From contig CANJIU010000062.1 of assembly GCA_947474365.1 (NCBI GenBank), positions 1-55,274 on the forward strand: a stretch of DNA of 55,274 nt, written 5' to 3'. The notes under the pieces were generated by a model that ran no database searches, was not told where the DNA came from, and worked only from the letters and a program-made list of their open reading frames with translations. Shown here piece by piece: positions 44,433-53,029 of the stretch. The position numbers were made by a program, and so were the translations under genes. Positions within the stretch are counted from its first letter, which is position 1; every line of letters begins with the position of its first letter. The stretch comes from Opitutia bacterium. Its GTDB lineage: Bacteria; Verrucomicrobiota; Verrucomicrobiia; Opitutales; Opitutaceae.

Positions 44433-45470
44433 TTATCGCCGCGGCGGCGCAATCTGCTGCGGGGCGACGCCGGCCCGCGTGGCGATCAATGCGCACACCT
44501 TCGGTACATACATGCGGGTCTCCGCGGGGAGGTCGGCTGCGATGGCGGTGAACGACGTCGCGCCCTGTTTGGCGAGGGTGCGACTGACTCTTCCTTCACC
44601 TGCGTTGTAGGCCGCGAGGGCGAGGGCCCAATTGCCAAATCGTCCATGGAGCGTCCGCAGATAGCGCGCCGCGGCATGCGCCGACTTCTCTGGATCGGTG
44701 CGGTCGTCGGGCAAAAAGGTACTCATTCCCATCGCCTTCGCGGTATCGGGCATGAATTGAAACAGGCCCTTCGCACCGGCCGGACTGCGCGCGATCGGGT
44801 TGAGCGAACTTTCCGCCTCGGCCAACCACGCCAGCTCCGGCGGCACGCCCTCGGCCACAAACGCCGCCCGCAACCGTGGCATCAACGCCGCCGCCCGCGC
44901 CGGCACCGGTCGGTTACGAACGCGCGTCAACCAAAGATCATAATGCGGCACAGGCTGCACGGTCGCGATCGATCGCGGCGCGACCGTGCCGGGACGAGTC
45001 GGCGGCAGGGGGCGCGGAACGGGCGCTGGTACGACTGCCTGTTGGGCGCCCTCGATCTCGTCGATTCGTTGCTCCAACCAGTCCGCGAGATCCTCGTAGC
45101 CGGAAAGCAGGCGCAGCGCCGCCAGAGCCGTCCGCGCCTCCGGGGCACAGGCGACCAGCTCCTCGAGTGAATCTCCTTCCCTTGCCCGTTGGAACCGAAG
45201 GGCGAAATCATCCCATTGCGCCTTGGTCGGAAATTGAAACTGCGCCTTCACCTCCGGCGGCGCGATTTGATCGAACAGCTGCTGGCCCGCTTGAAAGAGT
45301 TCGTCCGCCTCAACCGGCCTCGCCATGGCCGGTGCTGGCGCCTCGGCCCCACGCAACGCCGGTCCCGCCACAACACCCAGGAACAGTGTCACGTAATACG
45401 TGACACTTATCCGAAACGTGAATACGTGGGGACGGACCGATTGGGTGGGTATCGTGCCACCGGCGCTCAT
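44433..45470 (-). CDS. Secreted lytic transglycosylase (SLT domain)
   Basis: Murein-cleaving enzyme of 345 residues, exported to the periplasm. The SLT domain fills the C-terminal part: ELAWLAEAESSLNPIARSPAGAKGLFQFMPDTAKAMG with the catalytic Glu near residue 219, and GNWALALAAYNAGEGRVS. The signal region reads FTFRISVTYYVTLFLGVVAGPALRGAEA; the segment SVTYYVT is encoded by a copy of the dispersed palindrome. The ATG overlaps the stop of the upstream phosphoesterase gene by 4 nt (45467-45470). Between lies a Pro-rich linker (VVPAPVPRPLPPTRPG). Confidence 0.88.
   Translation of the reverse strand: MSAGGTIPTQSVRPHVFTFRISVTYYVTLFLGVVAGPALRGAEAPAPAMARPVEADELFQAGQQLFDQIAPPEVKAQFQFPTKAQWDDFALRFQRAREGDSLEELVACAPEARTALAALRLLSGYEDLADWLEQRIDEIEGAQQAVVPAPVPRPLPPTRPGTVAPRSIATVQPVPHYDLWLTRVRNRPVPARAAALMPRLRAAFVAEGVPPELAWLAEAESSLNPIARSPAGAKGLFQFMPDTAKAMGMSTFLPDDRTDPEKSAHAAARYLRTLHGRFGNWALALAAYNAGEGRVSRTLAKQGATSFTAIAADLPAETRMYVPKVCALIATRAGVAPQQIAPPRR
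45385..45407. repeat. Palindromic repeat within transglycosylase signal peptide
   Basis: AGTGTCAC-GTAATAC-GTGACACT, a perfect 23-nt palindrome with a single central base, is within the 5' coding part of the lytic transglycosylase gene. It is the cleanest copy of the family found also at 5483, 41866 and 41920. Confidence 0.85.
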
Positions 45471-46810
45471 GGGCGGAGCGCGGTGATCACGGCGGCCTTC
45501 AAGGTCAGCGTGGGCTGCTCGGTGAGCGCGGGCGGATTGTCCCCCAGGTAATTCTTTGCGTTTTTTGCGATCCAGTCCGTCGTGACCAGCCGGTACGTCC
45601 GGCCTGCCACAATCTCGCCGGCGACAGTCACCACGAGGTTTTCTCCGCCGCGTTCGGGGAACGGTGTATCGGGGCCTTGGTTCGCGCGAGCCAGAATCTT
45701 TTTCAGTGCCGCGCCGTCCACGACGGCCGAGAATAGCGGGCCGTCGAAACGCACGCAGGCATCGAAGGCAAAGCGCGTCACTTCTCCCGCCGGCAGGCCT
45801 CCGCCAAACGTCGTCGCTCCGACGATCGCGACGTCGGCGCCCGCGGCCCGTCGCGCCGCCTCGACGGCGAAACGCGCGGCATCAGCCGGAGCGAGCGCCT
45901 TCAGGGTGCGGCCGACGACCGCAGTCTCCTCGGACGTGAGGTGTTGCGCGAGGGTTTGGCGGATAAGTTCCACCATTTCGGGATCCGCGGTGTCATCAGC
46001 CTTGAGCGGCTCCTGCTCTACGTCCCACCGCAATGCTCCGTCCACCCGTCGCAGGCGAGCGACCGACACGGCCTCAAGCCAGCTCCCCGAGTGAAAATAC
46101 ACGGTTCGTCCGGCGCGATGCACGAACCGCAGGTGGTCATGTGCTCCGGCGAAGAGCGTGCCCTCCGGCACGAGCGTGAGCATCTCGCGATCCGCGCGGA
46201 GCCCGGCGTGGCTCAGCACCACGGGGAGTGCGGTGGTTTTCAACAGCGCGGGAAAATTAGCCCTGGCCCACACGACCGGGTCGGTGAGATCGAGCTGTGG
46301 ACGAATCGCCGCGCGATACGTCGAGAGACGATCTGTCGCGACGCCGACGAACGTCGCCTCATGCGCACCGAGTTGCAGCTGCGCTGACGCGGGGGCAAAG
46401 GGCTTGCCGGATTCGCGATCCCGCAGGTTGCCGTTGATTACGATCAGGCCGGCGGCGCGGAGTCGCGCGACGGTCTGCGGCAGGTCGAAAAATTCCGGCT
46501 CGTGGTTGCCGAGATTGAGGATGGTCGGCGCGCGACGGGCGAGCGCGGAGAAAAGGGCAAAGTCAATCGCGCCTGACGTGCGGCGGGCGACCATGTTGCC
46601 GTATTCAAGCGAATCGCCATCGATGAGAATAGCGAATGGAACCCCGGGATTTTCCGCCCGCAGCCGGTCGACCCGGCCGACGAGCTGAGCGGACCGCTCG
46701 TAGGCGGAATGCTGGTCGCCCACCACCAGCAGCACCGCCTCGGGCGCGAGGGCAAACACGGGAGCGACCAGAAACGCCAGAAAGAGGATGAGCGGGAGCA
46801 GACAAGGCAT
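45467..46810 (-). CDS. 5'-nucleotidase/metallophosphoesterase family protein
   Basis: Exported two-domain hydrolase of about 447 residues. A signal peptide (MPCLLPLILFLAFLVAPVFA) precedes a calcineurin-like phosphoesterase domain with LLVVGDQHSAYE, ILIDGDSLEYGN, NLGNHEPEFFD and a late VLSHAGLR...LFAGAHDHLRF. The C-terminal half resembles the 5'-nucleotidase C domain (TRFAFDACVRFDGPLFSAVV, YRLVTTDWIAKNAKNYLG). GDQHS in place of the usual DxHG/N and spacing are a bit divergent, so substrate is uncertain. It is followed, with a 4-nt overlap, by the transglycosylase gene. Confidence 0.82.
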   Translation of the reverse strand: MPCLLPLILFLAFLVAPVFALAPEAVLLVVGDQHSAYERSAQLVGRVDRLRAENPGVPFAILIDGDSLEYGNMVARRTSGAIDFALFSALARRAPTILNLGNHEPEFFDLPQTVARLRAAGLIVINGNLRDRESGKPFAPASAQLQLGAHEATFVGVATDRLSTYRAAIRPQLDLTDPVVWARANFPALLKTTALPVVLSHAGLRADREMLTLVPEGTLFAGAHDHLRFVHRAGRTVYFHSGSWLEAVSVARLRRVDGALRWDVEQEPLKADDTADPEMVELIRQTLAQHLTSEETAVVGRTLKALAPADAARFAVEAARRAAGADVAIVGATTFGGGLPAGEVTRFAFDACVRFDGPLFSAVVDGAALKKILARANQGPDTPFPERGGENLVVTVAGEIVAGRTYRLVTTDWIAKNAKNYLGDNPPALTEQPTLTLKAAVITALRP

Positions 46811-46849
46811 GATGACCCCGACACTCTGCACCAACCGCCGAAAAAATCA

Positions 46850-49800
46850 CTACGGCACTTCGTAAACTTCCACCAGCGCCACGCCGGTCGTGCCGGCGAC
46901 GCCCGAGACCTGCACCGTATAACTGCCGGGCTCCAGGGTCGCCAACAGGGCCGCGTCCTTGGAATCACCGGCGAGCGCGAACGCCCCAACATTGGCAAAC
47001 GCAGTCGCCAGCGCGGCGGTGCCACCCCAATTGTCGTTCGCCCCGATCTGCGTCGCGCCGGAAAACAACGCCAACTGCGGGTCGGCGACCACGCCGGTGA
47101 CGCCAAACACCCCGAGCGTCGGGCCAATCGCGCGAATCAACACGGTGCGGGCGGTTGAACCGCCGACGACAAAGCCGGCAATCACTCCGGTGCCGAGATG
47201 CTTGCGCACGGAAACGTTGACCAGCCGCGGAGTCGCCGCCGTAAAGTTCGCGGTCGGAGTGGCATCGTAGAGTTCCGCGATCACGGAACCGGTCCCGGTG
47301 CCGGAGATGATCGCCGAGTTTTGTCCGCTCGCGAGACTCGGCAGCGAGATGGCCGCGTCGCGCGAGGCGGCGCTGGCAAAGGGAAACGCGCCGACCTGCG
47401 CCATCGCCGCGGTGATCGCCGCGGATCCACCCCAGTTGTCGTTTTCGCCCACCTTCGTGCTGCCGGTGAAAAATTCGAGCTTGGGATCCGCAAGCACGTC
47501 CTGCACCCCGAAGGCGCTCAACGCCGGCCCCGCCGCCCGCACGAGCAACGCCTTGCCGCCACTCGTGCCGGCTCCTCCGACCACGACGCCAAACGTAAAG
47601 TTGTCCGCCGCCGATGTCAGCGACGTCCGGATCGACAGGTTGATCAGCCGGCCCGGATCGACCGCCGCGCCGAAAGTCAGGTTGGCCGCTGTGCTCACCA
47701 CCGTACCTGTGGCGGTTGTCACCGAGACGGCATAGGCTCCGGCGTTCCCCGTGGTCACGACGGGAATCGTGTAGACCGGACTGTTCGCACCGATGATGAC
47801 CGCCCCGTCCTTCATCCATTGATACACCGCACCGGCGGCGTTTTGCGCGCTGATGCTGAACGTCACCGCGTCACCTGGCGATGCGGTCCGTAAGACGGGC
47901 TGCGCCGCGATCACGGGTGCAGGAGTGCTGTCGACGATTTCAAAGGTGAGCATCGCGCCGTTGTCGCCGACGGCGACGATGGCGGTGGGGCTGGCCGCGA
48001 GGCCGCGGATCATCTTGTCCGCCGGGAGGGCCGAGAGTGACCAACTGACTCCGTCGAGCGAAACGAGCAGCGTGCCCAGGGTGCCGCCCGACGCGACGTA
48101 GCCGATGGGTGTCTTCGTGACTGCGCCAATATTTTCCGCGACGCCGGTTTCCCGTTGCTGCCACGTGATGCCGTCGATCGAGTTGAGCAACGTCCCGCCG
48201 TTGCCGGCGGCGATAAATCCGACTTCCTCCCACCAGCCGACCGTCAGCAACGCGGTGGTCACGCCGCTGGTGGCGGTCGCCCACGAGGTGCCGTCGGCGG
48301 ACTGCACGATGGCACCGTTGTCACCCACCATGACGTACCGGCCGGCGCCAAATGCCGCGGCTCGCAGCGGTTGAGTGGTGCCGCTGGTCTGGCTCGTCCA
48401 CGTGGTACCATCGGGAGACGACAGGATCGCTCCGCCCGCACCGCCGGCGACAAAGCCGGACGCGCTGCCGGCGATGGCGTTGAGCTGGGTCGTCACCGGG
48501 GAGGTGCGCTGCGTCCACGCCGTCGCGTTCGTGGAGGTGAAGATGCGACCGGTGTCGCCGACGGTTACGTAGAGATTGCGGGCGAAGGTGACGTCGTTGA
48601 CGTTGGTGAAGCCAGTAGTGGTGGCGGCCCGTGTCCACGTGATGCCGTCGGACGAGACCGAGATTGGGACGCCGATGGTGCGCGTGATGGCGTCGGTGGT
48701 CTGTCCGACGGCGACGAATCGGCTGCCGGCGTAAATGACGCTGAACATGCTTTCTCCCGTACCGCGGGTGAGACGGCGCCAAGACGTGGCGGTGGTGGCC
48801 GCGTAGATTTCGCCCAGGCGGCCGACGAGCAGGCCTTCGTCTCCGCTGTTGGCGATGTAGAACGTGCCGCTGGTGGTCCCGCCGAGTGCGGCGGCCGCCC
48901 AGACTGCGCCGGTGGTGGATGAAAGCACCGTGCCGTTGTCACCGCCGACCACGAAGGAGCCTTTCACGAATCCGGCGCCGTAGAGATTTGTCGTCGTGCC
49001 GGAGGTGGCGCGCGTCCACGTCGTGCCATTCGCGGACGTGAGGATCACGCCGCTCAATCCCGCGGCGACAAACGTGCCATTGGCAAACGTGACGGCCCGC
49101 AGATCCGTGGTGACGCCGCTGGTGCGTTCAGTCCACACGAGACCGTCCGGCGAGGTAATGATGCGCCCTCCGACGGCCACGGCGACGACGAGTCCGTTGC
49201 CGAACGTGACTCCCTGTAACGACGTCGTGATGCCGCTGGAAGAGCGCGGCCAGTTGATACCGTCGGTGGACGTGACCACGGTGCCGCCGGTGCCCAGGCA
49301 GATCCAACGATTGGCCGCGTAGATCACGGTGTTGAGATTGGCTGAGTCGAGCGCGCCGGTGAGGAAGGGCGTCCAGGAGTATCCGTCCGCCGAGGTCCAC
49401 AATCCGCCGATGTCCTCCTTGGTGGCGCCATCGAGATCTGTCGTGGCGATGACGAAGCGGCCATTGGCATAGGCGATGGCGTTGAGTTGTTGCGTCGTGG
49501 AAAAATCGATGGGCGTGAAGTTGCCGGCGTCGTCCAGGGTGAGCAGCGTGCCGCCGCCGCCAACGATCCACCATTTATCGCCGACCCGCACCGCCCCGCG
49601 CAACTCGGCCCCACTCGGGGCTGGATTGCGCCACTTCCAATTCGCGAACGCCGCGACTGCCGGGTAGGAGGTCGAGACCACGCTGGCGCCACTCGCATCG
49701 ATGCCGCGAACCGCGAGCAGGTAATTGCCGATGGCCGAGGGGGTCCACGACAACGCCCCGGCCGAGCCGTCGATTTCGCTTACCTTGGTACCGTTGGCGT

Positions 49801-52800
49801 ACAACTCGAGTTTGACGAAGCCGGCGCCGCTCGCGGAGAGAACGTTCTTCTTCCCCACGGCCACCTTGATCGCGTCAGCCTCGATCCGCAGCGTAGGCGG
49901 CGGGAGCGTTCGGCTCGGCAGCGTCGGCAGGTCGGTCGAGTAAATGAGCCCGCTGTTGCCGACGACCACGATGGTGCGGTCACTCGCGGCGGTGCCACGA
50001 AGACCCGAAGCGGAGAGCGTGCTCAACTGTACGGAGGCCCAGGTCTGCGCGTTTTCTCCAAAGTCAATCGTGCCGCTATTGAGGCCGGTCAGCAATACTC
50101 CACCCACGGATTGGATTTTGAATGAGCTGAGGCTCGATGCGCTCGACGACGCCACGCGGGTCCACGTCACCGCATCCGGCGACGAATAGGTCGTGCTTCC
50201 GGATCGGGTGTACCAGACGCCGTTGTGCTTGGTCGCGCCCCAGAAACCTGCCGTGGAGGGAAGACTGCGGTTGGTCCAGTTGACGCCGTCGCTGGAAACA
50301 AACACGCGTCCGTTGTCACCGGTGATGACGAAGAGCCCGTCGGCAAACGTCACGGCGCGCAGCACCGTGGTGATGCCGGACGCCGCGGCGGTCCAGGTGA
50401 CTCCGTCCGCCGAGGAATAGATGATGCCGCCGTCGCCCACCGCGACGAACCGTCCCGCTCCGTGGGCGATGCCCCAGAACTGGGCGAGGCCGGTGTCAAT
50501 GTTGACGAGTGTCCAGTTCGTGCCGTCATCCGAATAGGCGGCGAGGCCCTTCTGCGTCGTATTGTTGAAACGATAACCGCAGGTGACGTAGCGCGCACCG
50601 TTGTGGGCGATGCCCGTGAGGCTGTTGCCGGTCGGAAATGTCACCCGGGTCCAGGTCACCCCGTCAGACGAGGAGAGAATTGTCTGATTGATGCCGACCG
50701 CGACAAATTTGCCTCCAGCGAAGATCACATCGTTGAGCTGGTTGGGGGTGACGCCGTTGGCACGGAGGGTCCACGAGACGAGGGGATCGACGACCTTGAA
50801 GGGAATCGTCTTGGCGGCGATGCCGCCCTTGCCGTCGTGCGCCGAGACGCGCAACGAGTAGTCGCCGCCCTTGAGGAAGCGTCGCGTGATGCTGCTGAGG
50901 TTGGGCTGCAGGGAGCCATCGCCGAAATCCCAGCGGAAATAGACGGCGTCACCATCGGGATCGGCGCCGCTGGCGTTGAAGACGACGTTGGACCGCGCGG
51001 TGATTGTGCCCGTTGGCACGTCGGCGATCAGGCTCGGGTTGCGGTTCCCGTCAGTGGCGCCGAAGGCGACTTGCACGTCGATGTACTCGTTGGGCGCGGT
51101 GCCGCCGACCGCGAGAGGCTTGATGGTGATGCCGGCATCCGGATCGACAAACGTCTCCCCCGTGCGGACGGGTGCATCGCTCGCGCCGCCGGCGGATCCG
51201 GGCGTGCCGTCGAGCAGATAGGTGCCCTGACCGCTGGTGAATTTCGGCGACTTCTCCGTTCCCCAATGAATCAGCACGCCGTTGCGCAGGCGATCGACTT
51301 GCGAGGAACTGAGCGAGGTCGGTGCAGTGCGGCGATGTTCGACCCAGTATTCGTAGCCGAGGTCGCCTGGAGAGATTCGCAGTCCGCGGATGCCGGCGGC
51401 GTCCTTGTCGTCGTGTCGAGCAATCCGATACGTCCCGGCCTGGGTGACGGTGGTCACGCTCGTGTTGTCGAGGTAGCCCAGTTTGTATTTTTGGGACGCG
51501 TTGAAGTGCATTGTCCCCGAGCCCATGATGTCGAAGACGTCGCCGTACTCGACATGGGTGCCGGCGCCCACGGGGGAAGTGCCGGTCGGCAGCCAATAAT
51601 GCGAATGGGCGAGACTCTGGGTGTGGCCAAGTTCGTGTCCGACCGTGCCGATCCCAATCGCGTTGTTCAGTCCGACACGCGGCCCGCCGACATTGGCAAC
51701 GCCGCCGTAGAGATAGACCGAGATGCGTTTGTGGATGATGAGGTAGCGATCAAACTTCTCCGGATCCCAGGCACCGGTGCCGCCGTTGGCCGCGTCGTAG
51801 GCCTTGGCCGCATCGCGAGCCGCGGTGTAGAGCTCGCCGTTCGTTGAGCCCGAGGTGCTGTAGTAAGCCTTGTCCTTTGGCATGCGCAGCACGGCCGGGA
51901 GGATGCTGAACGCGAGCGTCGTCTTGCCCTGCGAGTTGGCGACATAGAAATCGTTCGTCGCTGACGCGCCGGCCAAAATTTCGGCGTCGGTGTACGCTGC
52001 GCCAGGATCGTCGGCAAAATCGATCTTCAGCCACAGCACCCGTTTAGTGCCGAGGATCCAGCTGGGAGGCGAGGTGACCTCCGCGGTCGCGGGCGTCGCA
52101 GTCGAGCCACCACCCGGCACGCCCGACCTGAGATCCGCGACGTGCGGGCCAACGATCGATTCGGCGGCGACGAGTTGTTCCCCAAGCTGGGTGAGCTCGG
52201 CGGCGTCGGCGATGACACTCAGTTCGGCGCCGATCCACAAAGCAGTTTGCTCCGACGTGAGGCCGCGGTTGGCTTTTTCGCCATCGTCGAGAACGCGGTA
52301 GGGTGTTTCGTCGAGCGCCGCCGCGTCTTCGATCGCGATGCCGTGGAGCGGCAGACCTAACTTGGTCGCCTGATGTTCGCGCCGGCCGAAGACAAACGCC
52401 CGGTAACTCGTGTCACTGAGCCGGGCGATCCGATCGACCTGAGCGTCGGCTCCGCGATGGGAGATGTTCACCTCAAGATCACCCCGCCGGTCGACCCGCT
52501 TTTCCAGTTGTTCCTGCACCGCAGCGGGCAATTCGGTGCGGAGGCCGACTGGCACGGCGAGGTCGAGCGCGCGCTGCGGATCGGTCTCGATGAGATGCTT
52601 GAGTGCGGAGCGGCGGGCCACCGCCAGCTCGCGGCCGATGGCGGCGAGCGAGGGTTGGTCCGCGATCTCGGCCCGGCGCCAATCGGTGAGCCAGGCGGAA
52701 AACGCCGCCGTCTTGGTCAGTGCGTCGTCGCGGCGCGCGCGCGCGGCAATCGCGTTGGCGATCTTTTCTCCGGGGGAGACGCCTGCCGGCAGGCAGAGCG

Positions 52801-52951
52801 CCGGATCGGTTGCGACCACGTCGGTGAGGCGCGGGCTGGCGTTGGTCGGGAGGGTGCCGATTCGCCCTCTTGGCACGTTGCGCTGCAGGAAAAATCCGAC
52901 CGAGACGAGCGCGAGCGCGCCGATCAACCAACGACGAGGGTGGGAGGGCAT
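46850..52951 (-). CDS. Giant secreted M6-like metalloprotease with beta-propeller repeats
   Basis: Protein of 2033 residues with an N-terminal signal anchor (WLIGALALVSVGFFLQ). Zinc protease motif HELGH at 439-443 with a third His at 449 (HELGHTQSLAHSH) and the Met-turn DIMGSG suggest an M6/gametolysin-like metzincin. A PKD domain is near 660-720 (DPDGDAVYFRWDFGDGS). About 19 beta-propeller-type repeats with 'SSDGxxWT' cores run from about 755 to 1640, interrupted by an Ig-like domain near 1020-1090. A second Ig-like domain (about 1670-1760) and two tandem copies of a 'RLINLSxRT...AGPxLxxF...ENDNWGG' domain end it. It probably acts outside the cell on polymers or proteins. Confidence 0.85.
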   Translation of the reverse strand: MPSHPRRWLIGALALVSVGFFLQRNVPRGRIGTLPTNASPRLTDVVATDPALCLPAGVSPGEKIANAIAARARRDDALTKTAAFSAWLTDWRRAEIADQPSLAAIGRELAVARRSALKHLIETDPQRALDLAVPVGLRTELPAAVQEQLEKRVDRRGDLEVNISHRGADAQVDRIARLSDTSYRAFVFGRREHQATKLGLPLHGIAIEDAAALDETPYRVLDDGEKANRGLTSEQTALWIGAELSVIADAAELTQLGEQLVAAESIVGPHVADLRSGVPGGGSTATPATAEVTSPPSWILGTKRVLWLKIDFADDPGAAYTDAEILAGASATNDFYVANSQGKTTLAFSILPAVLRMPKDKAYYSTSGSTNGELYTAARDAAKAYDAANGGTGAWDPEKFDRYLIIHKRISVYLYGGVANVGGPRVGLNNAIGIGTVGHELGHTQSLAHSHYWLPTGTSPVGAGTHVEYGDVFDIMGSGTMHFNASQKYKLGYLDNTSVTTVTQAGTYRIARHDDKDAAGIRGLRISPGDLGYEYWVEHRRTAPTSLSSSQVDRLRNGVLIHWGTEKSPKFTSGQGTYLLDGTPGSAGGASDAPVRTGETFVDPDAGITIKPLAVGGTAPNEYIDVQVAFGATDGNRNPSLIADVPTGTITARSNVVFNASGADPDGDAVYFRWDFGDGSLQPNLSSITRRFLKGGDYSLRVSAHDGKGGIAAKTIPFKVVDPLVSWTLRANGVTPNQLNDVIFAGGKFVAVGINQTILSSSDGVTWTRVTFPTGNSLTGIAHNGARYVTCGYRFNNTTQKGLAAYSDDGTNWTLVNIDTGLAQFWGIAHGAGRFVAVGDGGIIYSSADGVTWTAAASGITTVLRAVTFADGLFVITGDNGRVFVSSDGVNWTNRSLPSTAGFWGATKHNGVWYTRSGSTTYSSPDAVTWTRVASSSASSLSSFKIQSVGGVLLTGLNSGTIDFGENAQTWASVQLSTLSASGLRGTAASDRTIVVVGNSGLIYSTDLPTLPSRTLPPPTLRIEADAIKVAVGKKNVLSASGAGFVKLELYANGTKVSEIDGSAGALSWTPSAIGNYLLAVRGIDASGASVVSTSYPAVAAFANWKWRNPAPSGAELRGAVRVGDKWWIVGGGGTLLTLDDAGNFTPIDFSTTQQLNAIAYANGRFVIATTDLDGATKEDIGGLWTSADGYSWTPFLTGALDSANLNTVIYAANRWICLGTGGTVVTSTDGINWPRSSSGITTSLQGVTFGNGLVVAVAVGGRIITSPDGLVWTERTSGVTTDLRAVTFANGTFVAAGLSGVILTSANGTTWTRATSGTTTNLYGAGFVKGSFVVGGDNGTVLSSTTGAVWAAAALGGTTSGTFYIANSGDEGLLVGRLGEIYAATTATSWRRLTRGTGESMFSVIYAGSRFVAVGQTTDAITRTIGVPISVSSDGITWTRAATTTGFTNVNDVTFARNLYVTVGDTGRIFTSTNATAWTQRTSPVTTQLNAIAGSASGFVAGGAGGAILSSPDGTTWTSQTSGTTQPLRAAAFGAGRYVMVGDNGAIVQSADGTSWATATSGVTTALLTVGWWEEVGFIAAGNGGTLLNSIDGITWQQRETGVAENIGAVTKTPIGYVASGGTLGTLLVSLDGVSWSLSALPADKMIRGLAASPTAIVAVGDNGAMLTFEIVDSTPAPVIAAQPVLRTASPGDAVTFSISAQNAAGAVYQWMKDGAVIIGANSPVYTIPVVTTGNAGAYAVSVTTATGTVVSTAANLTFGAAVDPGRLINLSIRTSLTSAADNFTFGVVVGGAGTSGGKALLVRAAGPALSAFGVQDVLADPKLEFFTGSTKVGENDNWGGSAAITAAMAQVGAFPFASAASRDAAISLPSLASGQNSAIISGTGTGSVIAELYDATPTANFTAATPRLVNVSVRKHLGTGVIAGFVVGGSTARTVLIRAIGPTLGVFGVTGVVADPQLALFSGATQIGANDNWGGTAALATAFANVGAFALAGDSKDAALLATLEPGSYTVQVSGVAGTTGVALVEVYEVP

Positions 52952-53029
52952 GGGATGGAAAAACGAATCAAAGCGTCCGAGGACGGATTAGGCAATCCGG
53001 CGGGAACGGGGGACTATCTCGGAAAAAAG

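Noticed and set aside
48000..50700. Regular periodic sequence that might suggest a CRISPR or satellite array
   Set aside because: The periodicity comes from protein repeats ('SSDGxxWT'), varies in length and sequence, and is inside an open reading frame.
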